Positions 17,263 through 27,008 of a stretch of 64,000 nucleotides of DNA are shown one piece after another (position 1 is the first letter of the stretch; each line of letters begins with the position of its first letter). Source of the stretch: Candidatus Bathyoplasma sp. NZ (GTDB lineage: Bacteria > Bacillota_I > Bacilli_A > MAG-NZ); NCBI GenBank assembly GCA_013332095.1, contig JABENI010000007.1, positions 1 through 64,000 on the forward strand, read 5' to 3'. Both the position numbers and the translations under genes were made by a program. The notes beneath the pieces are model-generated. The model did no database searches, was not told the DNA's origin, and saw only the letters and a list, made by a program, of their open reading frames with translations.

Positions 17263-18541
17263 TGAAGAGAGAAAAGTAATTCTAGAAGTGCAAAATCTTC
17301 AGCAATTTTTTGATATAGGGCATAAAAGAATTGTAAAAGCTGTAAATAATATTTCATTCAAGATTTATGAAGGCGAAGTGTTTGGATTAGTTGGTGAATC
17401 AGGAAGTGGTAAATCCACTACAGGTCGAAGTATTATTAAGTTATATAATATTACTGGTGGTAATATATATTTTAGGGGCAAAAGAATTTCAGTAGGAATT
17501 AGTAGTCTTAAAAAACAAATAGAAGTAATGAAGAAATATATACATAATACAGACAATGAGATAAAACTATTAAAAGAATTAAAAAAATTAAATAACATTA
17601 GAAGTAAAGATTTGAGCAAATGGCAAAAAGAAAGAATAGTTTATATTAAAAATGAATCTAAAGTATTTGGAAAATCAAAAGAAGAAAAGCAATTAATTTT
17701 TGAGATTAAAACTATAAATAAAAAAGTAAATCTTAGTGATACCGATAAGTTAGAGATTGCTAGGTTAAATGAAAAGTTAAAAATAGAGAAATCAAGAGGA
17801 AAATATTATCCAAGACCAAATGATATTAAAAAAATTGAGTCTTTAAAACAAGACATATTAGAAGGTAAAAAAGATAATGAAGAAAATTTTGATTCACTTA
17901 AAAATATTCAAATGATTTTTCAAGATCCAATGGCTTCTTTAAATCCTAGAATGAAGATATTAGATATTATATCTGAAGGACTAGATATTCATTATAAAAG
18001 CATGACAAAAAAACAAAAACGAGATAAGGTAATTGATTTTTTAAAAATTGTTGGTCTGAGTGAAGGACATGCTAATCGATATCCACATGAATTTAGTGGT
18101 GGGCAAAGACAAAGAGTCGGAATTGCAAGAGCATTAATAACTAATCCTAAATTAATTATAGCTGATGAAGCTATATCTGCTCTTGATGTATCAATTCAAG
18201 CACAAGTTGTTAATTTAATGAATGATTTAAAGCATAAATTTGGATTAACGTATTTATTTATTGCTCATGATTTATCAATGGTAAAATATATAAGTGATAG
18301 AATAGGAGTAATGCATAAAGGTAAACTTGTAGAAGTTGGAACAAGTAATGATATATATAATAATCCACAGCATGAGTATACAAAATCACTATTATCAGCA
18401 ATACCTTTTCCTGATCCATTATATGAAGCTGATAGAATTAGAGTAGTTTATGATGCAACAAAACATGATTATTTAAATTCGGAGTTTATAGAAATTTCTG
18501 AAGAGCACTATTTTTTAAATTCAAAAATAAAGGAAAAATAA
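17255..18541 (+). CDS. oppF: oligopeptide ABC transporter ATPase OppF with large charged insertion
   Basis: ABC ATPase pairing with OppD. Walker A GESGSGKST is near residue 48, signature FSGGQRQRVG and Walker B LIIADEAISALD later. Between Walker A and the Q-loop (IQMIFQDPMASLNP) there is a highly charged, probably coiled-coil insertion of roughly 110 residues, starting near SSLKKQIEVMKKYI. The usual second Glu of DEPIS is changed to DEAIS. The C-terminal cysteine motif of OppF is missing. Start at ATG 17255 with AGGTGA upstream. Large OppF insertions are known in Mollicutes, where their role is not clear. Confidence 0.9.
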   Translation: MSSEERKVILEVQNLQQFFDIGHKRIVKAVNNISFKIYEGEVFGLVGESGSGKSTTGRSIIKLYNITGGNIYFRGKRISVGISSLKKQIEVMKKYIHNTDNEIKLLKELKKLNNIRSKDLSKWQKERIVYIKNESKVFGKSKEEKQLIFEIKTINKKVNLSDTDKLEIARLNEKLKIEKSRGKYYPRPNDIKKIESLKQDILEGKKDNEENFDSLKNIQMIFQDPMASLNPRMKILDIISEGLDIHYKSMTKKQKRDKVIDFLKIVGLSEGHANRYPHEFSGGQRQRVGIARALITNPKLIIADEAISALDVSIQAQVVNLMNDLKHKFGLTYLFIAHDLSMVKYISDRIGVMHKGKLVEVGTSNDIYNNPQHEYTKSLLSAIPFPDPLYEADRIRVVYDATKHDYLNSEFIEISEEHYFLNSKIKEK

Positions 18542-19277
18542 TAAATTTTCAACTACTCAAATGAAATTACAGCAGTATTTCTTAATATAATATAGGATTA
18601 TGCTGTGTCTGTACAAATGTAATATATTTTTTACGATTGAATTTGGAGAAACTGTATACAAAAAGTTATATTATCATTTTAAATACGTTAAAAAAAATAT
18701 GAACTAAATTAGTTTGAGAAAAATTAGAAAATAAATTTAACATTATGTGTATAATTATTCAAGTGGTCTTTGTAAATAATATTTTTAATAAATATAAAAC
18801 AAAAACTATAATTTAGTCATTTATTTTATATTAGTAATTGTTCTAGTAGGTATTCAAATTTTTTGGTAAATATGATGTAATTTAGAAACTTTCAATCAAG
18901 GTGATTACCACACACTGCTATACTGGAATAAATATAATTTTTAATGGTTCAAGGAATGAAGAATACGGTTAAAAGGTTTGGATTAATTTTATTAAATAAG
19001 TACTTATTATAATAGGAGATTTGGTGAGAACTAAATCTCTTAATTTTTTGTATTATAAAAGTGAATAAAACGATGTTCTTAAATCATTTGATTATAGGTT
19101 CCAAAATTAAAAGAGCAAAGAAATTTCTTTATGTGTTTTTAATAGAAATATCAACAAATTAAATAAATTTAAAAATCGTAGCATGAAAAATATTTTTAAA
19201 AAGTTAATGTTCTAATTATTTCATTATATTTAAACAAAAAAATATTAAAATACTATATCTCTAAAAGTTTTTTGCTA
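18542..19277. other. long AT-rich intergenic region with one terminator-like hairpin
   Basis: No gene is supported here. A hairpin GAGATTT (19016-19022) / AAATCTC (19033-19039) followed by a T run would terminate plus-strand transcription, yet no intact gene precedes it closely, which suggests a lost gene. No recognisable protein fragment was found in the frames I read. Confidence 0.4.
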
Positions 19278-19694
19278 CTAAGATGTGATAGAGTAATTAA
19301 TAATTTGGATTAAATTAAAGAATAAGCCAACATTAAATATTGAAATAAATTTATATGAAAATTTGTGTCTTACTAGTAAATTATTTTCCTTACAAGTATC
19401 AACAACACTTCTATAATATTTTTGATTCTTACTTATTTTTGCACCAACAAAGTGCCCAAAAAATCTTTCTAAATTAACTTTAGTTAATGAAAAAGAATAG
19501 ATAATCGTATTGAAAACATTACTTTCAAAAGCTATTCCTAACATACCAATTGCTATATATATAAATCCTATTAAAGCCATTGAATCAACAAAATTATAAT
19601 GTGCTCTAGGGATTTTGCTTATATAAAAAAATATCGATATAATTATCAATATTAAAATCGCACAAATATTAAATATTATTATTTTTGTTTTCAT
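19278..19694 (-). CDS. DUF3899-like small membrane protein
   Basis: About 138 aa with membrane segments near residues 5-22, 35-58 and at the C-terminus (FISIFNVGLFFNLIQIINYS). The central segment FVDSMALIGFIYIAIGMLGIAFESNVFNTIIYSFS resembles DUF3899 proteins, a small Bacillota membrane family without known function. ATG 19694 is chosen because GGTGAAG lies four bases upstream; an upstream ATG at 19721 lacks a site. It stands alone between mobile-element debris. The family call is tentative. Confidence 0.5.
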   Translation of the reverse strand: MKTKIIIFNICAILILIIISIFFYISKIPRAHYNFVDSMALIGFIYIAIGMLGIAFESNVFNTIIYSFSLTKVNLERFFGHFVGAKISKNQKYYRSVVDTCKENNLLVRHKFSYKFISIFNVGLFFNLIQIINYSITS

Positions 19695-19954
19695 AAACTT
19701 CACCAATAATAATAGTATCATATTAGTTCAAATTTGTAAATTAGTTAAATTTTTGAGTTTATGCTTTTTGAAAAAAATTCCTTATAATTTGCAATCAAAA
19801 TATTGTTTTAACCTAAAAATTTTATTCATCACTACAAAAATATATAATTTACTCATATTGCGTAACTTAAAAAAGATGCAAATTATGCATTTTTTTAAAA
19901 TAGATAAAAATATATTTTATATGATGCCAAAAATGGTTCGTCTTTTCTTCTTTC

Positions 19955-20335
19955 TTATATTTTTAAAAGCGGTAATGCCTTTTTTAGCAAAGTAAGTATA
20001 TTAAAAATTCCTTTTGCGATTTGATATAGCCAAAAAGTAATATCCTTTTTCAGTGATTTAGAAAATTCAATTATTTCTAATACAAACAATTTTTTATCAA
20101 TTGTTTCAGCTAGTGCTAAATTTAGGCCTATACTAAATGTTAATAACATATTAAGATTATTGATAGATTTAGGAGATCTAACTCTAAAATCTTCAAATTT
20201 ATAATTCTGTTTTTTAAATCTGAAATATTCCTCTATTCTACATCTGCTTATATACTTAAAAAATATGTTTTTAACATCTTCCTTAACATTTTTGTAATAT
20301 AAATAGCATATTTTATCTTCATCTTGGAATTTCAT
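19955..20335 (-). pseudogene. IS4-type DDE transposase, C-terminal fragment
   Basis: The frame carries the end of an IS4-like transposase: YISRCRIEEYFRFKKQ contains the catalytic Glu in the Y-(2)-R-(3)-E-(6)-K signature, followed by FEDFRVRSPKSINNLNMLLTF. The N-terminal two thirds, with the two catalytic Asp residues, are missing. It is a dead remnant at the left edge of the defence island. I found no terminal repeats. Confidence 0.65.
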
Positions 20336-20612
20336 AATTATTTTAATTTTTCATTTTTTATAATATCTAACAATTTTTCTAACTTTTTTAATAATTTATT
20401 AGCCATTATTATTTCTAATTATTCTTAAGTAAATTTTATGCTCTTCATGATTAAATACTCCTTAATATTAGTTGTTTTTATTTATTATAGCAAAATATTT
20501 GCAATTTTGATAATCATTGCGTTTTTCTTAAAAATTATATATAATATATATATTATAAAATATTCAAAAGCAAAAAAATTTAACGAATACAGTACTTAAG
20601 GAGGTGCTCGTC
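20336..20612. other. AT-rich intergenic region before the TIR-like gene
   Basis: No gene is supported. An almost pure AT stretch at 20533-20570 precedes the AAGGAGGTG ribosome site of the TIR-like gene and probably contains its promoter. Confidence 0.3.
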
Positions 20613-21404
20613 TTGTATTATAATATTTTGATAGAATTAAAAAAAGGAAAAAATAAAAACGCGATTATAGAAACGGATCTCGATATTGAGAAAATCGAGA
20701 ATAAAATTAAATCTTATTTGAATGGTAATGACTTTTCCGTAAATGGGTATGTTTCCAATAAGAATAACATTTCAAGATTAGTAGTGAAAAAATAAGAAAA
20801 AAGCATGGGTACATTATTGAAAGAAGCATCTGAAAATAGTTCAGTCTTTTACTTTCCCGTTGAAGAGACAATAATGAATGACAGAGAATGGGAAGATATA
20901 GCAGAAGAGTTAATAAACAAAAGTACTAATGTTAATTGTCAAACATTAAGAAATATTGATAAAACAGCAAGTAAAAGAGTATTTATTGTTCATGGAAGAG
21001 AAGAGACATCTAAAGGGGAATTAAAAGAATTTTTAATAAACATAAATTTAGAGCCAGTCATTTTACATGAGCAATTAAATAATGGAATGACTATAATTGA
21101 AAAAATAGAAAAATACTCCGATGTGTCGTATGGAATAGTTATCTATACTGGTTGTGATTCAGTAGCATTGAATAACACAAATGATTATAAAAAAAGAGCA
21201 AGACAAAATGTAGTATTTGAACATGGATATTTACTTGCAAAGTTAGGACGTGGAAATGTTGCTGCTTTAGTATTTGATGACATTGAACTACCTAATGATA
21301 TATCAGGTGTAATTTATATATCAAAAGATCATTGGAAGATTAAATTGGCTAAAGAACTTAAAAGTGTGTTTAAGAATTTAGATTTGAATAATTTGATTGA
21401 TTAA
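20613..21404 (+). pseudogene. TIR-like nucleotide-binding protein (PF10137 type) with an in-frame stop
   Basis: An N-terminal domain (YYNILIELKKGKNKNAIIETD, from TTG 20613, 6 bases after AAGGAGGTG) and a TIR-like domain (KRVFIVHGREETSKGELKEF ... YGIVIYTGCD ... RARQNVVFEHGYLLAKLGR) are in the same frame and separated only by a TAA at 20793-20795. The two domains occur in this order in one polypeptide in the family whose members include TIR-like effectors of nucleotide-signalling phage defence. The ATG at 20805 has no good ribosome site. Most likely one gene broken by a single nonsense change; a split gene or read-through is possible. No cyclase partner gene is adjacent. Confidence 0.65.
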
Positions 21405-21499
21405 TAATTTGAGGCGTTTATGGAATTTAGATCACTTTTAGTTTAAAATAGGTAAATATATAAAGTCATTTTACAATAGATTTTTAGTTTGAAAAAGTA

Positions 21500-21556
21500 A
21501 TTAAAAAACTTCAAGTTGTTTCAAAAAGAACTTTTGCAAAAAATGTTTGTTTAGAT
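21500..21556 (+). pseudogene. hsdS 3'-end fragment
   Basis: The stretch AAGTTGTTTCAAAAAGAAC and TTTTGCAAAAAATGTTTGTT TAG matches the last 50 or so bases of the intact hsdS (10365-10415), including the stop and the following A. Only the tail remains. It sits between the TIR-like gene and the AAA ATPase gene, and the rest of 21405-21941 holds no gene I can support. Confidence 0.6.
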
Positions 21557-21941
21557 AGGCTAATAATCTCTATTTTCATACGGTAAATGTATTAATTTTT
21601 AGTTATAGAATTGTAGTTAATTTCCTTTCTTATCCAAATTTATTATTGTACAATATATTTAAACGAAAACATAACATATAAAAAATAAGATCGAATCAAG
21701 CATTATGCGTACTGATGTCATTGTTATTTATTAAATCAAGAATTAGCAAAAAAGAGTTGTTTTGTAATCACAAAGATGAGCAAAATAACATTTAATTATT
21801 TTAAAATGAAATTTATACATATTAAATTATTTAGATGTTAAAGAATTTAAGTTAAAAAAGAATTCTTGTATTTAGTTGATATAATTGAGTGTCAATAAAA
21901 AATACAAATCATTCGAAATAATCCAAATTTAGGAGGTTTTT

Positions 21942-24068
21942 ATGAGATTAAAATGGAATGAAAAAAAATTTAAATCAATAATTAATTTAGAATCGGTAAA
22001 CATACCGAATTTTACTGTAATAACAGGTATTAATGGTTCTGGAAAAACACAACTCTTAGAAGCAATAGAATCATCTGGAAGTATTCGAAATAATCAAGAC
22101 AAAATTGTTATTTTACTAGACGAAAATCAAAAAGAAATAAATAATTCAATATATTTTCATAATGATAGTTTTAGGTTTTTTGCTGATATAGATTCAAAAA
22201 AAGTAAATAAAAAATTTAACAATCTAGATGATTATAAAATTCGTGATATTATTAAAAAAATGGATGATGAGATTGAAAAAATGCATGATGAGATTAAAAA
22301 AATTAATAATCCAATCAGCAATTTTTTTGGAATTAAAAATCCGGTAGATTTGAGATTCATTATTTATAGTAAAATGATAAATATTATTTTTGACTCTGAA
22401 AATAATGTCGATTATGATTTTTTTAAAAATGAAATTAATAAAAAAGAATTATATGCTGAAGATGTTATAAACTATTGTGATGAACCAGACAATGAGATAC
22501 CAACGGTCAATGATATTATTGGGTTTCTTAAAGAAATAAAAGTTGAAAAAACTTATGATATTATTAATGAATGCAAAAAAAATATATTTGATGTTGAAGG
22601 AATTTATTTAATACTTCTAGTCGCAAAAAAGAAAAAAAAGAAATGGGCCTATGTAAGAGAGGAGGATTTTATTTTTCGAAAAAATTATTTTGGTCATAAA
22701 TTAATTAATCTTTGTAATGAATTTCTATATCAAGAAAGATTATACATTTTACGTAATGTATCCAAAGCTGCTAAAAATTTGTCAAATGTTACAGTCGATA
22801 CTGCGGAATACAGAAAAAAAAATCAGCCACCGTGGGAATTTTTTAATAACGTTTTGTTAGAGTATGATTGTAATAATTATAGGTTGAATTGTGCAAATTT
22901 TAATATATGTCTTGATTCATATGAAGATTTGAAACTTCGTGATATTTCTCTTACTAACGGAACAAATTTTGTACGAATTGATGACCTATCAAGTGGAGAA
23001 AAAGTTTTATTGGCTTTCGCATATGTTTTATATGAAAATCAGAGCGAAATATATCCAAAAATTCTATTATTAGATGAAATAGATTCGTCATTGCATCCTT
23101 CTATGGTAAAAAAATTAATTGACGTTTTGAAAAAAAATTTTATTAATGAATATAAAATGGTCATAATTATGGTGACACATTCTCCTACTACTATTGCTCT
23201 ATGTCCAGAAAGTTCAGTGTTTGAATTAATCAAAAATGAACAAAGTCATATTCTAAAGAAAACCACTAGAGATATTGCAATTTCTAGACTATTGCATGGA
23301 GTACCAAAACTTTCTATTAATTGTGAAACTTCGAAGCAAATTTTTGTTGAAAGTGAAATTGATTCAAAAGTTTATAATTATTTATACAAAGCCCTAATAA
23401 ATGGAAAAAAAATTAATGATGATGTACCGCTTAATTTCATTTCTTCAGGTATTAGTAAAAAAAATTCAGGAAACTGTGCCGAAGTAAAAAAAATAGTTAA
23501 AATATTAAGAGATAACGGCAACAAAAATATATTTGGTATTGTAGATAAAGATTCAAATGAGATTTCAAAAGAAGAAGGGATTTTTACACTTAAGAGATAC
23601 AGTATAGAGAATTATTTACTCGATCCTGTTGTGATTTTTAGAACGATTTTTTCGCTTGAATATAATAAGAATAATTTTTTCAAACAAATAAATTATGATT
23701 TTGCTGATCTCTACGATTTATCTAAATCCCAATCTCAAATTGATAAAATGGCTAGTGAAAAATTGCAAAAAATTTCTGATCAAATTATTGAAATATTAGA
23801 ATTTGATTATAAAAATGGAACATATTCATACGCTTTCGATGATAGAATTATTAAACTTCCTAATGATTTTATAAGTGCTAACGGTCATGATATTGAAAAA
23901 AAATATTTAGAAGAATTTGATTTCTTAACATATTACACACGCGGTATTAAAACTAAATTAATATTAGAGATTTCAAAAAATATGTTTGAATCTGATTTGT
24001 GGAACTATATTCATGATGATATAGTTAAAATTTTTAATGACATACAAAAGAATCATTGTCCTAGATAA
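21942..24068 (+). CDS. AAA/ABC-type ATPase with C-terminal DUF4435 (TOPRIM-like) domain
   Basis: 708 aa. The N-terminal part is an SMC/OLD-like ATPase: Walker A TGINGSGKT (residues 28-36), a long charged insertion, signature LSSGEK (about 349), Walker B ILLLDEIDSSLHP (about 372) and H-loop VTHSP (about 409). From about 465 it has a DUF4435-type domain: IFVESEIDSKVYNYL, FGIVDKDSNE (about 531) and LKRYSIENYLLDP (about 552), with acidic residues typical of a TOPRIM-like nuclease. This is the layout of OLD-like phage-defence proteins. Ribosome site AGGAGG. It is followed after 200 bases by a TIR gene. Anti-phage role is inferred from domains and location. Confidence 0.75.
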   Translation: MRLKWNEKKFKSIINLESVNIPNFTVITGINGSGKTQLLEAIESSGSIRNNQDKIVILLDENQKEINNSIYFHNDSFRFFADIDSKKVNKKFNNLDDYKIRDIIKKMDDEIEKMHDEIKKINNPISNFFGIKNPVDLRFIIYSKMINIIFDSENNVDYDFFKNEINKKELYAEDVINYCDEPDNEIPTVNDIIGFLKEIKVEKTYDIINECKKNIFDVEGIYLILLVAKKKKKKWAYVREEDFIFRKNYFGHKLINLCNEFLYQERLYILRNVSKAAKNLSNVTVDTAEYRKKNQPPWEFFNNVLLEYDCNNYRLNCANFNICLDSYEDLKLRDISLTNGTNFVRIDDLSSGEKVLLAFAYVLYENQSEIYPKILLLDEIDSSLHPSMVKKLIDVLKKNFINEYKMVIIMVTHSPTTIALCPESSVFELIKNEQSHILKKTTRDIAISRLLHGVPKLSINCETSKQIFVESEIDSKVYNYLYKALINGKKINDDVPLNFISSGISKKNSGNCAEVKKIVKILRDNGNKNIFGIVDKDSNEISKEEGIFTLKRYSIENYLLDPVVIFRTIFSLEYNKNNFFKQINYDFADLYDLSKSQSQIDKMASEKLQKISDQIIEILEFDYKNGTYSYAFDDRIIKLPNDFISANGHDIEKKYLEEFDFLTYYTRGIKTKLILEISKNMFESDLWNYIHDDIVKIFNDIQKNHCPR

Positions 24069-24270
24069 AACTTTTCGGACTCTTAATTCAACTTACCTAT
24101 TTGATTACTATATCATTTAAATTACAATAGTTTTAAATTTTTATTAAGTAACTGATTTAATGATAAAAATTTTAAATAAATAAAATACAAGGATATCTAA
24201 TCGTTAGAGATATTATTTTGGAAAGCTAGTTCACAGCATAATATTATAAATAAAGGAAAGAGGTAATTAC

Positions 24271-25074
24271 ATGATATTTATATCTTATAATAAAAACGAT
24301 TTATCTATTGTAGAACCAACAGCATTATTATTACAAAAAATGTTTGGGAAAAATGATGTTTTCTTTGCTGAAAATTCAATAGATTTTGGAGATTCAATTC
24401 CTGAAAAAATGTCTTTTGGATTAGACAAGCAATCAATATTTGTTTTGTTTCTTTCAAAAAATAGTTTGGAAAGTAATGCAGTTAAAGCAGAATTAAATAC
24501 AGCTTTTATGAAACAATTCTCGAAAGATAATTTGAAATTATTTATCACTATCAAGTTAGATAATTGCGAAATACCGTCTATATTAAAGCCATACAAGTAC
24601 ATTAATTTTTCCGATTATGAAAATCGTGTTGATTTTACAAATGACTTACAATACACAGTAGGAAAGCACATTGCGAGAATAAGCAAAGGGTTCTCAAATT
24701 ACTTTGGGATTCTATATTTTTTCAAAAATCGTAAAAAGATAAAATTAGAACTAGAACCATTAGAAGATAATCTTAGAAAGCGTTTTTTTATAAGTTTTTT
24801 AAACGACCCTGAAAATATTAAAATAGGCTGTATAGAAAAACATGAGCGCATAAGGATGGGTAAAATAAAGGATGTAAAATTGTCAAGTGAAGATAATTCT
24901 TTATTTAGGCGAAACGGAATTTCTTTAATATTACCTGGTTCAAGCATTCAAGGAGAAAATATTGTTATTAATGACATAGTATCAGATTATGTCTTAGATC
25001 AGTTACTTGTATCATCTATAATAAATAATATATTCATACCAATATATTGTATTAAAAGATATTTAAATGAATAA
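24271..25074 (+). CDS. TIR-domain protein with unknown C-terminal domain
   Basis: The N-terminal TIR domain (residues 1-130) starts MIFISYNKNDLSIVEPTALLL and contains DVFFAENSIDFGDSIPEKM and LFLSKNSLESNAVKAEL; Glu74 of KAEL is at the position of the catalytic Glu of NAD-cleaving TIR domains. The C-terminal 135 residues have no family I recognise and may be a sensor or membrane-proximal domain. Ribosome site GAAAGAGG. The gene lies 200 bases after the AAA-DUF4435 gene in the same direction, so the two may form one defence system, with TIR as an NAD-depleting effector. That pairing is inference. Confidence 0.7.
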   Translation: MIFISYNKNDLSIVEPTALLLQKMFGKNDVFFAENSIDFGDSIPEKMSFGLDKQSIFVLFLSKNSLESNAVKAELNTAFMKQFSKDNLKLFITIKLDNCEIPSILKPYKYINFSDYENRVDFTNDLQYTVGKHIARISKGFSNYFGILYFFKNRKKIKLELEPLEDNLRKRFFISFLNDPENIKIGCIEKHERIRMGKIKDVKLSSEDNSLFRRNGISLILPGSSIQGENIVINDIVSDYVLDQLLVSSIINNIFIPIYCIKRYLNE

Positions 25075-25416
25075 AATTTTTTCTCCAAAAGAGTACAATA
25101 TATTTTATTGAATTACGTTATTTAAATAATAAAATGATACTATAAAATAAATTAGAAATAATCACATTAAAAAATTTATACTAATATAAATTTACATGAA
25201 ATTATTTTATCTGAAAATACGTTAAAATTTTAAATCATAATATTTTTAGTTTTTTCAAGAAGATAATTACTGAACGAACGTAGGGCATCAAAATATCTAC
25301 AAAAAAATATATTTTCAATATTAAACATGTTGTTTTCAAAAATACTATATTATAAAGATGTAACATCATACCGGTTAATGTCTTTCAAAGTTTTTTTACT
25401 GAGTAATCATATTTTA

Positions 25417-25456
25417 AAACCAAAAAAATTAAGTTTGCATTTTTTTGGTTTTTTTA
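25417..25456 (+). terminator. rho-independent terminator in a 518-base intergenic region
   Basis: AACCAAAAAAA pairs with TTTTTTTGGTT around a loop of about 10 bases, followed by a T run (25419-25456). The rest of 25075-25592 holds no gene I can support. The AT-rich stretch at 25540-25562 is the likely promoter of the Panacea gene; the same promoter block recurs at 31850-31967. Confidence 0.6.
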
Positions 25457-25664
25457 AGTTATCATTTTATTATTTTTCACATAAAATAGTGTAGAAATTG
25501 AGAATTTTTTTATAATATTTTGGTAAATAATGGAATATCTATGTTATTATATATATACAATAAAGAATTTCTTTATAGAAATAGGCTGATTTATGAACAT
25601 TATGATTTTTACAATATTTAAAATTATTTTCATCTTTAAATCTAAATTTGGGGGATTAAATATT

Positions 25665-26114
25665 ATGAAAAAACTAAAAGCAGTTTCTAATAGAATTGTT
25701 GAATTAATAAATGGAAAAGTTGATAAAATGAAAATTCAAAAATTACTTTATTTTGCTCAAGCTGAACATTTAGTAAAGTATGATAAACCTTTATTTGAGG
25801 AAGATTTTGAGGCATGGGAATATGGACCTGTTATTCTATCTTTATACGAAATATTTTATGCAGATAAAATTTTTGCTAATGTTGATTTAAATTTAAAACC
25901 AAATGAAGAAATTGTTATAGAGAAAATAGTAAATAAATATGGTAATATGGATTCTATTGAATTGAGTGAATTAACACATCTAGAAAATTCGCCTTGGGAC
26001 AAAGTATTTAAAAAGTATAAAAAAGTTTCATGGTTTGGAAGTAGTTCATATTATTGTACTCAAAAAATTTCAAAAGAATCTATGAAAGATTATTATAAAA
26101 ATAATGGAGTTTAA
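25665..26114 (+). CDS. Panacea-domain (DUF4065/SocA-like) antitoxin candidate
   Basis: About 149 aa. The Panacea domain signature is clear: KAVSNRIVELINGKVDKMKI, QKLLYFAQAEHLVKYDKPLF, then EEDFEAWEYGPVILSLYEIF. This domain is the universal antitoxin part of PanTA systems and neutralises unrelated toxins encoded next to it. The ATG at 25665 follows GGGGGA; an upstream in-frame ATG at 25593 lacks a ribosome site. The 3' end overlaps the next gene by 11 bases. Partial copies of this gene lie at 27250, 31690 and 31968. Confidence 0.8.
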   Translation: MKKLKAVSNRIVELINGKVDKMKIQKLLYFAQAEHLVKYDKPLFEEDFEAWEYGPVILSLYEIFYADKIFANVDLNLKPNEEIVIEKIVNKYGNMDSIELSELTHLENSPWDKVFKKYKKVSWFGSSSYYCTQKISKESMKDYYKNNGV

Positions 26115-26958
26115 AGATATAGAAGAAATTATTATAAAATATAAATATTATGATGATATAGAAAAAGAGATTAAAACTCATGATTTTATACATTTTATAA
26201 AAGAAGTTGAAGAAAAAAATATTCCTAATATTCTCGATAAATTTTCTGCAAATGAGTTTGATAATTTGTACGAATTGCATATTGAATGTTCACATAATAG
26301 AGCAATTTTAGATGGAATTATAAAAGGAATTAAAACAACAATAGCGTTAACCAGATTAGACAATATACAATTAAACGAATTTAGTTTATTACAAAATAAA
26401 GCAGAAAGTATTTTATTTAAATTGGATATATTTATAAATGTAATAGGAAATGCTACTTTTTCTAATAGAATAAAAAGAGAAATTGGGTTTACTGAAACAA
26501 AATCAGAAGAAATAAAAGTAGTATTAAAAGAATTAGAAACTAAATATGAGGAAGCGATTGAAAAAATTAAAAAAATGGAAAAAGAAACAAGGGAACTTCA
26601 AAACACTATGCTATTCAGAATGATGTATGTTGTTGGAATGTTTACCGCAATGTTTAGCGTTGTTTCTGTAAGTAGCAATATACTAAGCAATGTTTATCCG
26701 TTTAATCATAACATTTATGATAATAATTTTTGGGCTTATTTTATTTCCATTGTAACACCTGTTGGATTGACTATTTTTAGCATTTATATGGTGTTTCGGT
26801 TGATTAGAATATTTGTAGTATCGTTTTCAAAAAAAGAAGAAAAGCCAGATAAGAAAATTAAGAATTTAAAAATAGCTCTACTTGTTCTAGTTATTGCAAT
26901 TATAAGTGTATTTATCTATAATTTTATAGTTCCAATGTTGATAAAATACTTGAATTAG
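26104..26958 (+). CDS. membrane protein, candidate toxin partner of the Panacea antitoxin
   Basis: 284 aa with no family I recognise. The N-terminal 150 residues are soluble and charged, residues 135-180 are a likely coiled coil (EEIKVVLKELETKYEEAIEK), and the C-terminal half has three membrane segments (RMMYVVGMFTAMFSVVSVSS, FWAYFISIVTPVGLTIFSIY, IALLVLVIAIISVFIYNFIV). The start overlaps the antitoxin stop by 11 bases, the usual arrangement of a toxin-antitoxin pair. Membrane toxins are among the partners described for Panacea antitoxins. The toxin role is inferred from position and topology only. Confidence 0.6.
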   Translation: MEFKDIEEIIIKYKYYDDIEKEIKTHDFIHFIKEVEEKNIPNILDKFSANEFDNLYELHIECSHNRAILDGIIKGIKTTIALTRLDNIQLNEFSLLQNKAESILFKLDIFINVIGNATFSNRIKREIGFTETKSEEIKVVLKELETKYEEAIEKIKKMEKETRELQNTMLFRMMYVVGMFTAMFSVVSVSSNILSNVYPFNHNIYDNNFWAYFISIVTPVGLTIFSIYMVFRLIRIFVVSFSKKEEKPDKKIKNLKIALLVLVIAIISVFIYNFIVPMLIKYLN

Positions 26959-27008
26959 TAATGAAAAAATAAATATATAAATTTCACTAAGAGAAGGGAA
27001 GGTTAAAA

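Noticed and set aside
19753-19995. 80-residue plus-strand frame
   Set aside because: No ribosome site, low-complexity composition, and it overlaps the end of the IS4 fragment on the other strand.
20604-20795. The 63-residue frame as a separate small gene
   Set aside because: It is in frame with the TIR-like domain, matches that family's N-terminal domain, and is separated only by one stop codon.
24271-25074. Thoeris system (TIR plus ThsA)
   Set aside because: No ThsA-like SIR2/SLOG gene is adjacent; the neighbouring ATPase is of the OLD/DUF4435 type.
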